Source: GCA-002793235 sp965267355
GTDB taxonomy: Bacteria > Bacteroidota > Bacteroidia > Flavobacteriales_E > Vicingaceae
Length of the DNA stretch: 64,000 nucleotides
Assembly (NCBI GenBank): GCA_965267355.1
Contig: OZ253956.1
Coordinates: 62,001 to 126,000, forward strand
Reading direction: 5' to 3'
In this document: piece by piece, positions 16,025 to 25,088 of the stretch
Layout: each line of letters opens with the position of its first letter
Numbering within the stretch: position 1 is the first letter of the stretch
Program-made: the position numbers and the translations under genes
Notes under the pieces: generated by a model
Told to the model about the DNA's origin: nothing
What the model saw: only the letters and a program-made list of their open reading frames with translations
The model's database searches: none

Positions 16025-19000
16025 TTATTGTAAGATAACTAACTTTTCGTATTTCTCAGCAACCGAGTAATTATCGGCTCTTACTTTTAGTCTATAAACA
16101 TAAACTCCTCTTCCTATTCTATCACCATATTCATCCAGTCCATTCCATTTAATGGATGTAGAACGGTAACCCTCATTAAGAATATGTTTATCTAGAGTTT
16201 TAACTAATTTTCCAGAAACTGTATAAATCTGTACTTGAGCATACATTGGCTTACCCGGCTGGTTATGCTCAAACCAAAACTCAGTATTTGTCGTAAAGGG
16301 ATTCGGATAATTATAGACTCTATCCAATACAATATCTTTTGATTTAACAACTACAAATTCTATTGTAGCTTCTGATGAGTTATTATACACATCCCAAACT
16401 TTGAGAGTTAAAGTGTGTAAGCCTTCTTCTAAATCTTCAAAAGGAAAATAAATCTTACCCGACTGATAACTATTTAAGTCAGCCTCATAAAAATCATTTA
16501 GTATGTAAGCATTTTCAGTTTTTCCATCTAAAACTGCAGTAATATCGTGTCCAATACCATTACCGACCATGTTTATTCCATGAAAATCATATAAATTGGC
16601 AAGTAAAATAGGGTTTTCATCTGTCATCCCTCCATAAACAAAGTTTTCATCATTCATAAACAACTCTATTTCTGGACCTATATTATCTTCTGCATAATTA
16701 TTAGATGTGCCACCAATGTAAAATCCATCATGATAACCATTTGCATCTTCCACCTGATTTTCGGCATAATAGCTAAATTTTCCCCTACCAAAATTATATG
16801 CTATATCTTTCGGAACCACAAAAGTATATGAAAAATCTCCATTGGTAACACTTACTTTACCTTTAAATAACTTACTGGTTTGCAATCCAAAAGTATAAGG
16901 TGTCCCTCCATCATTAGCCAAAGTGGTAATTTGTTTTTTCTTATCAAAAACGGTTGGATAGATCACTCCATTATAATTAGTTATTTTCTGGCCATTTTCA
17001 TCTCTTACTTCACCAGTAACGGTTACTTTTTCTAATGCTTTAATAGTATCGGCTGAAGAAATGTTAACTCCATTAATTTGCAGGGTTGCAACATCATGAA
17101 TAGGGTATGCCAATTTTAGTGCAGGATCACCAAGTAATGTAAAGTTTCTAGTGTTAGAATTGGCATTTGCGTTTTTAATGGTCATAAAAATTTCTCCAAC
17201 AGTTGGCATTTCACCATTAACTGGTTTGAATACCTCATCATAAAAAGACTCATTTAGGGCCTGATTAGGACTTGAATAAACTAGCCTTACCGTAGTTAAT
17301 AATCCTATTGCACCATTTGGACGAATTAACATTAATTCTCCTGCTGCTGTTCTAAAAGGATCATCAAACCTAGATAACTCACAAGTTGCTGTAAACAATA
17401 ACGGAAATGCTTCTGTATTATTCCAACTGTTAATATCAGAAATTGTAACTATCCTTTCATGCGCCATCCCAGCTTCTCCTCCATGCCCTGTATAATTAAC
17501 AATCAAAGCTCCTTTTTCAATAGTAGAATTAACCGCATCATTTACTTCAGGGTATCTACTTCCACCTGGAGTAGATTGTTGCTGAAATGCATCAAGATAT
17601 ATTTTATTTACATTATATTCTTCATGATTGTTTTCTATTTCCAATGCCAATGAATTGGATTGCGACATGTGAATATTATTATCCTGATCATCACCTATAA
17701 AAGTCACCAGATTTCTCCATTCTTTCATGGTGTTAGGAGTATTATAATTTAATATTTTATTTACAACATTATCTGCCTCTTCAGTTGTTTTTACTGGAAT
17801 CCTACCTATAGCTATATCCAAATACTCGTTAGATATCCATTCCCCTTCACTATCTTCAAGGAATCCATAATAATCGTCAGATACATAGGAACCAATAATA
17901 TCAGTAGAATTAGGGCTCTGATAAGTTAAAATGTAATTAGTATTATTAGCTAACCTGTTTTTATTATCATAAGAACCATCGCCCACCAATAATAAATAAT
18001 CTGGCATTTCTGAAGGAGTAGCAGCTCGTTTATACAACATTCTAACAAAATCTCTTACAGCAACAATATCTGGAGCACCAGAAGAAAACTCATTATATAT
18101 TTGTTGAGGAGTGACAACAATAACGTCTAATCCTTCCTGAGTATGGAAATCAGCAATCTGATTAGCTTGATTTAAAAATTTAGGATGGCTAAGTATTATC
18201 ATATCTTTTTGAGCAGTAGCATGTAAGTTTTGATTTTCAACTCTGCCAACTGGAATTACTTGTCCATCAAAATTAGAGGTAAAAGCAACAAAACTTCTAA
18301 GTGAATCTGTTGCCAACGTAAATGAAAGATTACCAGCTAAAGCATTAACTACTTGTTCTTTTATATTAAATGGATCGGTTAACTCCCAAACTTTAAAAAC
18401 ATTAGTAGCATTAGCAATATTAAACTGAGCAATATTGCCAATAGCAACTGACTGAACATCTCTAAAAAAAAGCTGATCTCCAGACATCGATAAACTTCTT
18501 CTACCATTTACTTCTATTTCATCTAGCCATCCTTGTGATTCTGGAGTTGGTTTGTTATAAGATAAATTTAAAGTAACCACATCACTTGATGGAAACACAC
18601 TTAATGTATCTTCTTTAATCTCAGCATACCTACCATGGGATGCTCCCATATTAACATAAGGGAGTGTAAGTACTGAAGAAGCACCGTTTAATGTAGCTGT
18701 AAAAGAACTTGCAACACCTGAGCGTGCGGCAACAGAATAACGCAGTCTTATTGGTGAGCCAGCATCTATGTTAGGAAAATTGAATGAGTAATTATAACTA
18801 GTAGTCACATCAAACAAATCACCAAACCACCTACTCCCTGATTTAATAAAGTTTACTGCATCTCTTTCATGAAAATCATAATCATTAAAAGCAGTTACAA
18901 CAATATTTGGATTACTCAAAGATGCTTGGGTTGTTATTCTTTTTGGAGATTCTCCCGTATTACTAAATGTTATAAAATAAAAAGTAGTGTCTGAATATTG

Positions 19001-19822
19001 ATGAGTGCTATGTTCAAAAAATGAAATTGAAGAATTATACTCCCATTTATGTGGCGATTGTCCATAAAACAACACATAGTCACCCTTATCAAAAGAACCA
19101 TCGACAGCCCCAGAAACATAAACAGCATTCTGTTTTAGATCATCAGGTCTATAATCAGAATTTTGAGCTGGCAACATTTTACCACCATTACCATATAGTT
19201 TGAAATCATTAGGATTTAGATTACCAATATCCAAACCTAAATTTTTCAGAAAGTTATAATCAATTTTAAAGATTCCATCGTTTAAAACAGCTATTTTATA
19301 CCAATCACCAGAAGCTAAAACCGAATTAGTTGCAAAAGATTTATTATTCACCAAATTTTTATTAGAGGGTAGTGTCGTAATTATTTTAATTTTATAGCTT
19401 ACAACTCTTTTGTAACGACCTTTTTGAAAAACTATGGGGTAAAAATGAACTTCTCCATAATTTATTTTTCTGCTAGTATGATTTGAAAATGTAAGGTTAA
19501 TATCGTCAGTGATATAATCTTTACCAGAAACTCCCTCTACAAATGTTTTATCTAGTTCTTCATAACCAATTTCTACAACCTCAACTTTTTGTATTTGATA
19601 CTGTTTTAACTCAATCTGTTTGGCATAATAAGGCAAATAATCTTTCTTTTCATCATATTTAGCTTTCTTAAAAGCGAAAAATTTCTTTGTAGTAAAAGAA
19701 TTAATTTCAGATGTAATATTTACCTCCCAATTAACGTTACCTTCTATAATCACCTCTCCTGAAAACCCTGTAAAAGGCAATAAAAACAGTACTAGAAAGG
19801 ATATTTTGTTTAGTGCATTCAT
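16025..19822 (-). CDS. porU: Type IX secretion sortase PorU
   Basis: 1265 residues. A gingipain-like C25 cysteine protease at the cell surface that removes C-terminal sorting domains from cargo and attaches it to the surface. An N-terminal signal peptide is followed by a long beta region (to about 530). The C25 peptidase domain has catalytic His780 in 'NYTGHGGEAG' and Cys814 in 'FTATCELSRF'. Ig-like domains and its own C-terminal sorting-like end ('DRVYNYPNPFTTNTEFWFEH', 'GRGVYVYRLKV') follow. It is divergent from the porP/sprF-like gene. Confidence 0.95.
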   Translation of the reverse strand: MNALNKISFLVLFLLPFTGFSGEVIIEGNVNWEVNITSEINSFTTKKFFAFKKAKYDEKKDYLPYYAKQIELKQYQIQKVEVVEIGYEELDKTFVEGVSGKDYITDDINLTFSNHTSRKINYGEVHFYPIVFQKGRYKRVVSYKIKIITTLPSNKNLVNNKSFATNSVLASGDWYKIAVLNDGIFKIDYNFLKNLGLDIGNLNPNDFKLYGNGGKMLPAQNSDYRPDDLKQNAVYVSGAVDGSFDKGDYVLFYGQSPHKWEYNSSISFFEHSTHQYSDTTFYFITFSNTGESPKRITTQASLSNPNIVVTAFNDYDFHERDAVNFIKSGSRWFGDLFDVTTSYNYSFNFPNIDAGSPIRLRYSVAARSGVASSFTATLNGASSVLTLPYVNMGASHGRYAEIKEDTLSVFPSSDVVTLNLSYNKPTPESQGWLDEIEVNGRRSLSMSGDQLFFRDVQSVAIGNIAQFNIANATNVFKVWELTDPFNIKEQVVNALAGNLSFTLATDSLRSFVAFTSNFDGQVIPVGRVENQNLHATAQKDMIILSHPKFLNQANQIADFHTQEGLDVIVVTPQQIYNEFSSGAPDIVAVRDFVRMLYKRAATPSEMPDYLLLVGDGSYDNKNRLANNTNYILTYQSPNSTDIIGSYVSDDYYGFLEDSEGEWISNEYLDIAIGRIPVKTTEEADNVVNKILNYNTPNTMKEWRNLVTFIGDDQDNNIHMSQSNSLALEIENNHEEYNVNKIYLDAFQQQSTPGGSRYPEVNDAVNSTIEKGALIVNYTGHGGEAGMAHERIVTISDINSWNNTEAFPLLFTATCELSRFDDPFRTAAGELMLIRPNGAIGLLTTVRLVYSSPNQALNESFYDEVFKPVNGEMPTVGEIFMTIKNANANSNTRNFTLLGDPALKLAYPIHDVATLQINGVNISSADTIKALEKVTVTGEVRDENGQKITNYNGVIYPTVFDKKKQITTLANDGGTPYTFGLQTSKLFKGKVSVTNGDFSYTFVVPKDIAYNFGRGKFSYYAENQVEDANGYHDGFYIGGTSNNYAEDNIGPEIELFMNDENFVYGGMTDENPILLANLYDFHGINMVGNGIGHDITAVLDGKTENAYILNDFYEADLNSYQSGKIYFPFEDLEEGLHTLTLKVWDVYNNSSEATIEFVVVKSKDIVLDRVYNYPNPFTTNTEFWFEHNQPGKPMYAQVQIYTVSGKLVKTLDKHILNEGYRSTSIKWNGLDEYGDRIGRGVYVYRLKVRADNYSVAEKYEKLVILQ

Positions 19823-19864
19823 ACATTAAATATTACGAAATTAAGACTAAAAAGACTATATTTA

Positions 19865-19895
19865 CAAATTAAGTTTATCGCAAAAACGCAACAAA
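19865..19895 (-). promoter_or_regulatory. Promoter of porU
   Basis: Minus strand: TTTG at 19895-19892, 19-nt spacer, TTAATTTG at 19872-19865 (one mismatch to TAnnTTTG). It is back to back with the porP promoter; the -33 elements of the two lie 15 nt apart. Confidence 0.6.
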
Positions 19896-19910
19896 AAGTT
19901 AAATATTGCT

Positions 19911-19941
19911 TTTGATAAATAAATCAAATTATATACATTTG
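19911..19941 (+). promoter_or_regulatory. Promoter of the porP/sprF-like gene
   Basis: TTTG at 19911-19914, 19-nt spacer, TACATTTG at 19934-19941: a complete match to the consensus and spacing. The ATG at 19992 leaves a leader of about 45 nt. Confidence 0.8.
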
Positions 19942-19991
19942 AAACTTGGCAAATGAATTTTGCGTAAAATTTTTTAAGTTAAAGGTAATAT

Positions 19992-20957
19992 ATGATAAAG
20001 AAAATTTTACTTAGAGCGAGTGTTATAAGTGCGGTTTTATTGTTTTTTTCTAACAATGTATTCGGGCAAGATCCAGAATTTACTCAATTCTATGCCAACC
20101 CGCTATACCTTAACCCTGCATTTGCCGGTACTGCTCACTGTCCTAGAGTATCATTAAATTATAGAAATCAATGGCCTGGCATAAGTGGTTCTTTTGTAAC
20201 TACCAGTGCTTCTTATGATCAGCATGTTGATGGACTATCTGGTGGTATTGGTTTATTAGTATTAAATGACCGAGCAGGTGAAGGAACTTTAACAACAACT
20301 AATGTTAGTGGAATTTACTCTTACCAGATTCCTGTTACCAGAAGGTTTTCGATAAAAGCTGGTATCCAAGGAACATGGGCTCAAAAAAGAGTTGACTGGA
20401 GTAAACTAACTTTTGGTGATATGATTGATGCTAGAAGAGGTTTTGTTTACACCACAAACGAAGTACAAAGAGACGAGCCAGCAAATTATGTTGATTTTTC
20501 TGCAGGTGTGCTTGGTTTTAGCGAAAAATATTTTGTTGGATTTGCTGCTCACCATTTAACCGAACCTGATGAATCTGTTATAGAAGGTATCAGTCCATTA
20601 CCAAGAAAATTTACTTTCCATGCTGGTGCTGTCTTACCAGTAGAAAGTAAAGGCGAACCCGCTTCTCTTTCTCCAAACGTATTGGTACAATTACAGCAGG
20701 ATTTTTTACAAATAAATTTTGGTATGTACTTTAATAAAGGTCCAATAATTGGTGGTTTATGGTATAGAAATCAAGATTCATTCATTGCATTAGTTGGTTT
20801 TCAGGCTGGTATTATTAAATTTGGATATAGTTATGACATAACTGTTTCTAAATTAACAAACACTACTGCTGGTTCTCACGAATTCTCAACTGGTTTAAAT
20901 TTCGATTGTAAACCTAGAAAAAGAAGGTTTAGAACAATAAGCTGCCCTTCTTTTTAG
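19992..20957 (+). CDS. Type IX secretion membrane protein, PorP/SprF family
   Basis: 321 residues with a signal peptide (cut near VFGQ). The family hallmark opening 'QDPEFTQFYANPLYLNPAFAGT' is followed by an outer-membrane barrel of alternating strands ('SLNYRNQWPGI', 'SASYDQHVDGLSGGIGLL'). Members pair with specific giant adhesins or act in the core complex. Here there is no adhesin downstream but gldJ, so the partner is uncertain. PorP is the core name, but paralogues are many in this phylum, so no symbol is given. Confidence 0.9.
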   Translation: MIKKILLRASVISAVLLFFSNNVFGQDPEFTQFYANPLYLNPAFAGTAHCPRVSLNYRNQWPGISGSFVTTSASYDQHVDGLSGGIGLLVLNDRAGEGTLTTTNVSGIYSYQIPVTRRFSIKAGIQGTWAQKRVDWSKLTFGDMIDARRGFVYTTNEVQRDEPANYVDFSAGVLGFSEKYFVGFAAHHLTEPDESVIEGISPLPRKFTFHAGAVLPVESKGEPASLSPNVLVQLQQDFLQINFGMYFNKGPIIGGLWYRNQDSFIALVGFQAGIIKFGYSYDITVSKLTNTTAGSHEFSTGLNFDCKPRKRRFRTISCPSF

Positions 20958-20962
20958 TTTAT

Positions 20963-20970
20963 TATATTTG
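20963..20970 (+). promoter_or_regulatory. Putative -7 element of the gldJ promoter
   Basis: TATATTTG matches TAnnTTTG exactly; the -33 region lacks a clear TTTG. The only in-frame codon further upstream that could start gldJ (TTG at 20968) lies inside this element, which supports the ATG at 20992 as the true start. Confidence 0.5.
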
Positions 20971-20991
20971 CATTATCAAACTCATTTAGAT

Positions 20992-22485
20992 ATGAAAACA
21001 CAAGAAAAAGGAAACAAATATTTATTACTATTATTACTAGCTCTGCCATTAGTATTTAGTTCTTGTAGAAAAGAAACTTCTGGTACTACTGGGTGGAATT
21101 ATAACGACCCAAGAAACGGTGGCTTCCAAAAAATACCTTACTTAGAGCAAGAAACTGGTCCTGGATTGGTTTTAATCGAAGGTGGTAGATTTACCATGGG
21201 TAGAGTCGAACAAGAGGTTCATTACGATTGGAACAACATCCCTAGAACTGTTACAGTTTCTTCATTTTATATGGATGAAACCGAGGTAACTAACTTCGCT
21301 TACTTAGAATATTTGTATTGGTTAGAGAGAGTCTACAGTGCTGATTATCCTGAAGTTTATAAAAAAGCATTACCTGATACTTTAGTTTGGAGAAGTAAGT
21401 TAGGATATAACGAGCCTTACGTTGAATACTATTTAAGACACCCTGCTTACAGAGATTATCCTGTAGTTGGTGTTAACTGGTTACAAGCCAATGATTATTG
21501 TGCTTGGAGAACAGATAGAGTAAATGAGATTATCTTAATTAGAGAAGGATTATTTGAGCATTATCCAAATCAAATTAATGAAGATAACTTTAATACCGAA
21601 GCATATTTATTAGGTCAGTACGAAAGTGGAAAAAGAGTTGATGGTATTCCTGATTTAAACCCAAACAAAGAATATAGAAATGTTAGAAAAGAAGATGGTA
21701 TTTTATTACCTGAATATAGACTGCCAACTGAAGCAGAGTGGGAATATGCTGCATATGGATTAATAGGAAATACAATTGATGAGTTAATTCCTGATAGAAA
21801 GCTATATCCATGGAATGGTCATGCCGTAAGAAACTCTAACGAAAAATATATTGGACAAATCTTAGCAAACTTTAAGAGAGGTAGAGGTGACAATATGGGA
21901 GTTGCAGGTAAATTAAATGATAATGCTGACATTACTGCTCCTGTTTATGCATACTGGCCAAATGATTACGGTCTTTATAATATGGCAGGCAACGTTTCTG
22001 AATGGGTTATGGATGTTTACAGACCACTTTCTTTAGAAGACAATGATGACTTTAGACCATTTAGAGGTAATGTTTATAAAACTAAAGTATTAGATGAAGA
22101 TGGTATTGTAATGGAAAAAGATAGTTTAGGTCATATCCAATATAGAGATGTTGATCCTAAATTAGATAACTTACAAGCTAGAAGAAATTATAAGCAATCA
22201 GATAATATTAACTACCTTGACGGACATTGGGAATCTAACATCAATTACATGGAGTTAAAAGAAGACCAGAACAATAAACAAGGGAACAAACAAATGTATC
22301 AGTTTGGAATGTCGACTTTAATTAGCGACAAAGCGAGAGTTTACAAAGGTGCTTCTTGGAAAGATAGAGCTTATTGGGCTGTACCTGGCACCAGAAGGTA
22401 TTTAACTGAAGACCAAGCAACAGATTACATCGGATTTAGATGTGCTATGGTTAGAGTTGGTTCTCCTATAGGATTAGGATATTAA
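20992..22485 (+). CDS. gldJ: Gliding motility lipoprotein GldJ
   Basis: 497 residues. A lipoprotein signal with lipobox 'LVFSSC' is followed by a formylglycine-generating-enzyme-like (SUMF1) fold: 'GPGLVLIEGGRFTMGRVEQE', 'SFYMDETEVTNFAYLEYL', 'YRLPTEAEWEYAAYG', 'NMAGNVSEWVMDVY' and 'FRCAMVRVG'. GldJ forms part of the periplasmic gliding and type IX machinery and stabilises GldK. It was chosen over its paralogue GldK because murF lies directly downstream and porU/porV are near, an arrangement known in Flavobacteriales. The ATG at 20992 is used, because the only earlier candidate codon is inside the promoter. Confidence 0.88.
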   Translation: MKTQEKGNKYLLLLLLALPLVFSSCRKETSGTTGWNYNDPRNGGFQKIPYLEQETGPGLVLIEGGRFTMGRVEQEVHYDWNNIPRTVTVSSFYMDETEVTNFAYLEYLYWLERVYSADYPEVYKKALPDTLVWRSKLGYNEPYVEYYLRHPAYRDYPVVGVNWLQANDYCAWRTDRVNEIILIREGLFEHYPNQINEDNFNTEAYLLGQYESGKRVDGIPDLNPNKEYRNVRKEDGILLPEYRLPTEAEWEYAAYGLIGNTIDELIPDRKLYPWNGHAVRNSNEKYIGQILANFKRGRGDNMGVAGKLNDNADITAPVYAYWPNDYGLYNMAGNVSEWVMDVYRPLSLEDNDDFRPFRGNVYKTKVLDEDGIVMEKDSLGHIQYRDVDPKLDNLQARRNYKQSDNINYLDGHWESNINYMELKEDQNNKQGNKQMYQFGMSTLISDKARVYKGASWKDRAYWAVPGTRRYLTEDQATDYIGFRCAMVRVGSPIGLGY

Positions 22486-22510
22486 CAATTGATAATTAAT
22501 TATATTTTTA

Positions 22511-22544
22511 AAAAGCTCGAACAAATTGTTCGAGCTTTTTTTAT
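22511..22544 (+). terminator. Intrinsic terminator of gldJ
   Basis: A near-perfect hairpin AAAAGCTCGAACAA / TTGTTCGAGCTTTT is followed by further T. It lies 26 nt after the gldJ stop and 11 nt before the murF ATG at 22555. Confidence 0.85.
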
Positions 22545-22554
22545 GTTTACAATT

Positions 22555-23832
22555 ATGGAAATACACAACATATATAAACTATTTTTAGAAAGTTCTTGTA
22601 TTTGCACAGATACAAGAAAGATAGAATCTAACTGTATATTCTTTGCTCTTAAGGGAGAAAATTTTAACGGAAATAAATTTGCAAATGAAGCAATTAAAAA
22701 GGGTGCTGTTTATTCAATTATTGATGAAGAAGAATATCAAATAAATGAAAAAACTATTTTAGTTAATGATGTTTTACAAACACTACAAAAATTAGCGAAC
22801 TATCATAGAAAACAATTTAGCATCCCTTTTATAGGGATTACAGGTTCAAATGGCAAAACAAGCAGTAAAGAACTTATAAACTCGGTTCTTTCTACTACAT
22901 TTAAAACACATTTCACACAAGGAAATTTCAATAATCATATAGGAGTTCCTTTAACCTTACTTTCTATAAAAAAAGAATGTGAAATTGCCATTATAGAAAT
23001 GGGAGCCAATCACATTGGGGAAATAAAATCCTTGTGCGAAATTGCCGAACCTAATTATGGAGTAATTACTAATATAGGAACAGCTCATATTGAAGGCTTT
23101 GGAAGTAAAGAAGGAGTAAAAATAGGTAAAAGTGAAATGTATGAATTTGTTGCTAAAAATGGTGAACTTGTGTTTACCAATAATGATGATGAGGTTTTAC
23201 GAGAAATATCTCAAAAACTGAATAAATACACTTATGGCAAATTAAACGCTGACTGTACAGCAGAATTACTAGCTGTAAAACCCAATATAAAACTTAAATG
23301 GAATAATGTTGAAGTAAATTCAACTCTATATGGTGAGTATAATTTTTATAATATTTTATTAGCGATATGTATCGGACAATATTTTAAGGTTTCTAGCGAA
23401 AAAATTACACAAGGCATCGAATCTTATGTTTCTTCAAACAACAGATCGCAGTTAATTAGAACCACAACCTGTAAAATTTATTTAGATGCCTATAACGCAA
23501 ACCCTTCAAGCATGAGTGTTGCTATTGATAGTTTTGCCGAAAATGACGCTAAAAACAAGCTAATGATTTTAGGTGATATGCTAGAATTAGGTGAAATTAG
23601 TACAGACGAGCATCAAGCTATTATTCATAAAGCAGATCAACTTAAAATTGATGCCTATTTTGTAGGTAATGAATTTTCAAAGACTGAAAATAAATACAAT
23701 TATAAATTCTTTGGTGATGCGGATGAATTAATAAACTACTTAAAGGAAAAGTCATTAAATGATTACAGTATTCTCATTAAAGGTTCTCGAGGGATACGCT
23801 TAGAAAAAATTGCTAATTTTTTGCAGGAATAA
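22555..23832 (+). CDS. murF: UDP-N-acetylmuramoyl-tripeptide--D-alanyl-D-alanine ligase
   Basis: 425 residues. It adds D-Ala-D-Ala to the UDP-MurNAc tripeptide in the cytoplasm. The Mur-ligase N domain has 'STDTRKIE'-like 'CICTDTRKIESNCIFFALKG'. The ATP loop is 'GITGSNGKTSSKE', the central-domain motif is 'AIIEMGANHIGEI', and the C domain has 'LDAYNANPSSM'. The ATG at 22555 gives the usual family N-terminus. Longer in-frame starts run back through the gldJ terminator and are rejected. Confidence 0.95.
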   Translation: MEIHNIYKLFLESSCICTDTRKIESNCIFFALKGENFNGNKFANEAIKKGAVYSIIDEEEYQINEKTILVNDVLQTLQKLANYHRKQFSIPFIGITGSNGKTSSKELINSVLSTTFKTHFTQGNFNNHIGVPLTLLSIKKECEIAIIEMGANHIGEIKSLCEIAEPNYGVITNIGTAHIEGFGSKEGVKIGKSEMYEFVAKNGELVFTNNDDEVLREISQKLNKYTYGKLNADCTAELLAVKPNIKLKWNNVEVNSTLYGEYNFYNILLAICIGQYFKVSSEKITQGIESYVSSNNRSQLIRTTTCKIYLDAYNANPSSMSVAIDSFAENDAKNKLMILGDMLELGEISTDEHQAIIHKADQLKIDAYFVGNEFSKTENKYNYKFFGDADELINYLKEKSLNDYSILIKGSRGIRLEKIANFLQE

Positions 23833-23833
23833 A

Positions 23834-23860
23834 AAAAGAGCAGTTTAAAACTGCTCTTTT
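23834..23860. terminator. Bidirectional terminator between murF and acyl-CoA dehydrogenase
   Basis: An inverted repeat AGAGCAGTTT / AAACTGCTCT is flanked by A runs on the left and T runs on the right, so it can end transcription of murF (plus) and of the convergent dehydrogenase gene (minus). Confidence 0.85.
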
Positions 23861-23879
23861 ATCTTCAATTCAATTTTTA

Positions 23880-25022
23880 TTAATCTCTTAAAACTGCTCT
23901 TGATATTACTATTTTTTGAATCTCACTAGTTCCTTCATAAATCTGAGTGATTTTAGCATCACGCATTAAACGCTCAACATGGTATTCCTTAACAAATCCA
24001 TATCCTCCATGTACCTGAACAGCTTCAGTAGTTACATCCATAGCAACTTTAGAAGCAAACACTTTTGCCATAGCTCCTTCTTTATCAAAATTTTGCCCTT
24101 GATCTTTTAACCAAGCAGCTTTTAAGCATAGTAATCTAGCTGCCTCAATTTCAGTGGCCATGTCAGCTAATTTGAAAGCAATAGCTTGGTGTTTACTAAT
24201 TGGTTTACCAAAAGCTTCCCGTTCTTTTGAGTAAGCCAAAGCTAACTCATAAGCACCTGATGCGATTCCCAAAGCTTGAGAAGCAATACCTATTCTTCCG
24301 CCAGATAAAATCATCATAGCAAACTTAAATCCAAACCCATCTTCCCCTATTCTATTTTCTTTCGGAACTTTTACATCGTTAAATAATAATGTATGGGTAT
24401 CACTTGCTCTAATTCCTAACTTATTTTCTTTAGCACCCACAGTAAACCCTTCCATACTTTGCTCTACAATAAAAGCATTAATACCTCTATGCCCTTTCTC
24501 AGGATCTGTTTGGGCAATCACTATATAATTAGAAGCTGTACCTCCATTAGTAATCCAATTTTTTGTTCCATTTAACAGATAATAGTCCCCCTTATCCTCT
24601 GCAGTAGTTCTTTGAGAAGTTGCATCAGAACCTGCTTCAGGTTCAGACAAACAGAAAGCACCTATCTTCTCTCCCTTTGCACAAGGAACTAAATACTTTT
24701 GTTTTTGTTCTTCGGTACCATATTTTTCAATACCCCAACAATAAAGTGAATTATTTACCGACATTACAACTGAAGTAGAAGCATCAACCTTACTAATTTC
24801 TTCCATAGCTAACACATAAGAAATAGTATCCATTCCACCACCTCCATACTTTGGATCAACCATCATCCCTAAAAACCCAAGTTCACCTAACTGTTTTACT
24901 TGCTCAGCAGGGAACTCTTGTTTCTCATCACGCTCTATTACTCCAGGTTTCAATACGTTTTGTGCAAAATCTCTAGCAGCATCTCTAACCGCTATATGTT
25001 CTTCTGTTAATTCTATATTCAT
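23880..25022 (-). CDS. Acyl-CoA dehydrogenase
   Basis: 380 residues, normal length. An FAD enzyme introducing the alpha-beta double bond into acyl-CoA. Signatures are 'EEHIAVRDAARDFAQ', 'AFCLSEPEAGSDATSQRTTA' (FAD/substrate loop), 'NWITNGG', 'GIASQALGIA' and 'VQVHGGYGFVKEYHVERLMRD'. The catalytic Glu is in 'IYEGTSEIQ'. It resembles short-chain (butyryl-type) enzymes. The ATG at 25022 fits; an upstream ATG at 25076 lies before the predicted transcription start. Confidence 0.93.
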   Translation of the reverse strand: MNIELTEEHIAVRDAARDFAQNVLKPGVIERDEKQEFPAEQVKQLGELGFLGMMVDPKYGGGGMDTISYVLAMEEISKVDASTSVVMSVNNSLYCWGIEKYGTEEQKQKYLVPCAKGEKIGAFCLSEPEAGSDATSQRTTAEDKGDYYLLNGTKNWITNGGTASNYIVIAQTDPEKGHRGINAFIVEQSMEGFTVGAKENKLGIRASDTHTLLFNDVKVPKENRIGEDGFGFKFAMMILSGGRIGIASQALGIASGAYELALAYSKEREAFGKPISKHQAIAFKLADMATEIEAARLLCLKAAWLKDQGQNFDKEGAMAKVFASKVAMDVTTEAVQVHGGYGFVKEYHVERLMRDAKITQIYEGTSEIQKIVISRAVLRD

Positions 25023-25053
25023 TTGTTCTTTATTATTAAATTTGAAAGGGTAA

Positions 25054-25084
25054 CAAAAATAGTTTTTTAATCTCATTTTTCAAA
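25054..25084 (-). promoter_or_regulatory. Promoter of the acyl-CoA dehydrogenase gene
   Basis: Minus strand: TTTG at 25084-25081, 19-nt spacer, TATTTTTG at 25061-25054. Full consensus and spacing. Predicted leader about 28 nt before the ATG at 25022. Confidence 0.75.
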
Positions 25085-25088
25085 CAGA

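Noticed and set aside
20968..20991. Earlier TTG start for gldJ
   Set aside because: The codon lies inside the TATATTTG promoter element, so it would not be on the mRNA; the lipoprotein signal begins at the ATG at 20992.
22489..22554. N-terminal extension of murF
   Set aside because: It would translate through the gldJ terminator hairpin; the conserved N-terminus begins at 22555.
25023..25076. N-terminal extension of the first acyl-CoA dehydrogenase
   Set aside because: The ATG at 25076 lies upstream of the predicted transcription start; the family N-terminus begins at 25022.
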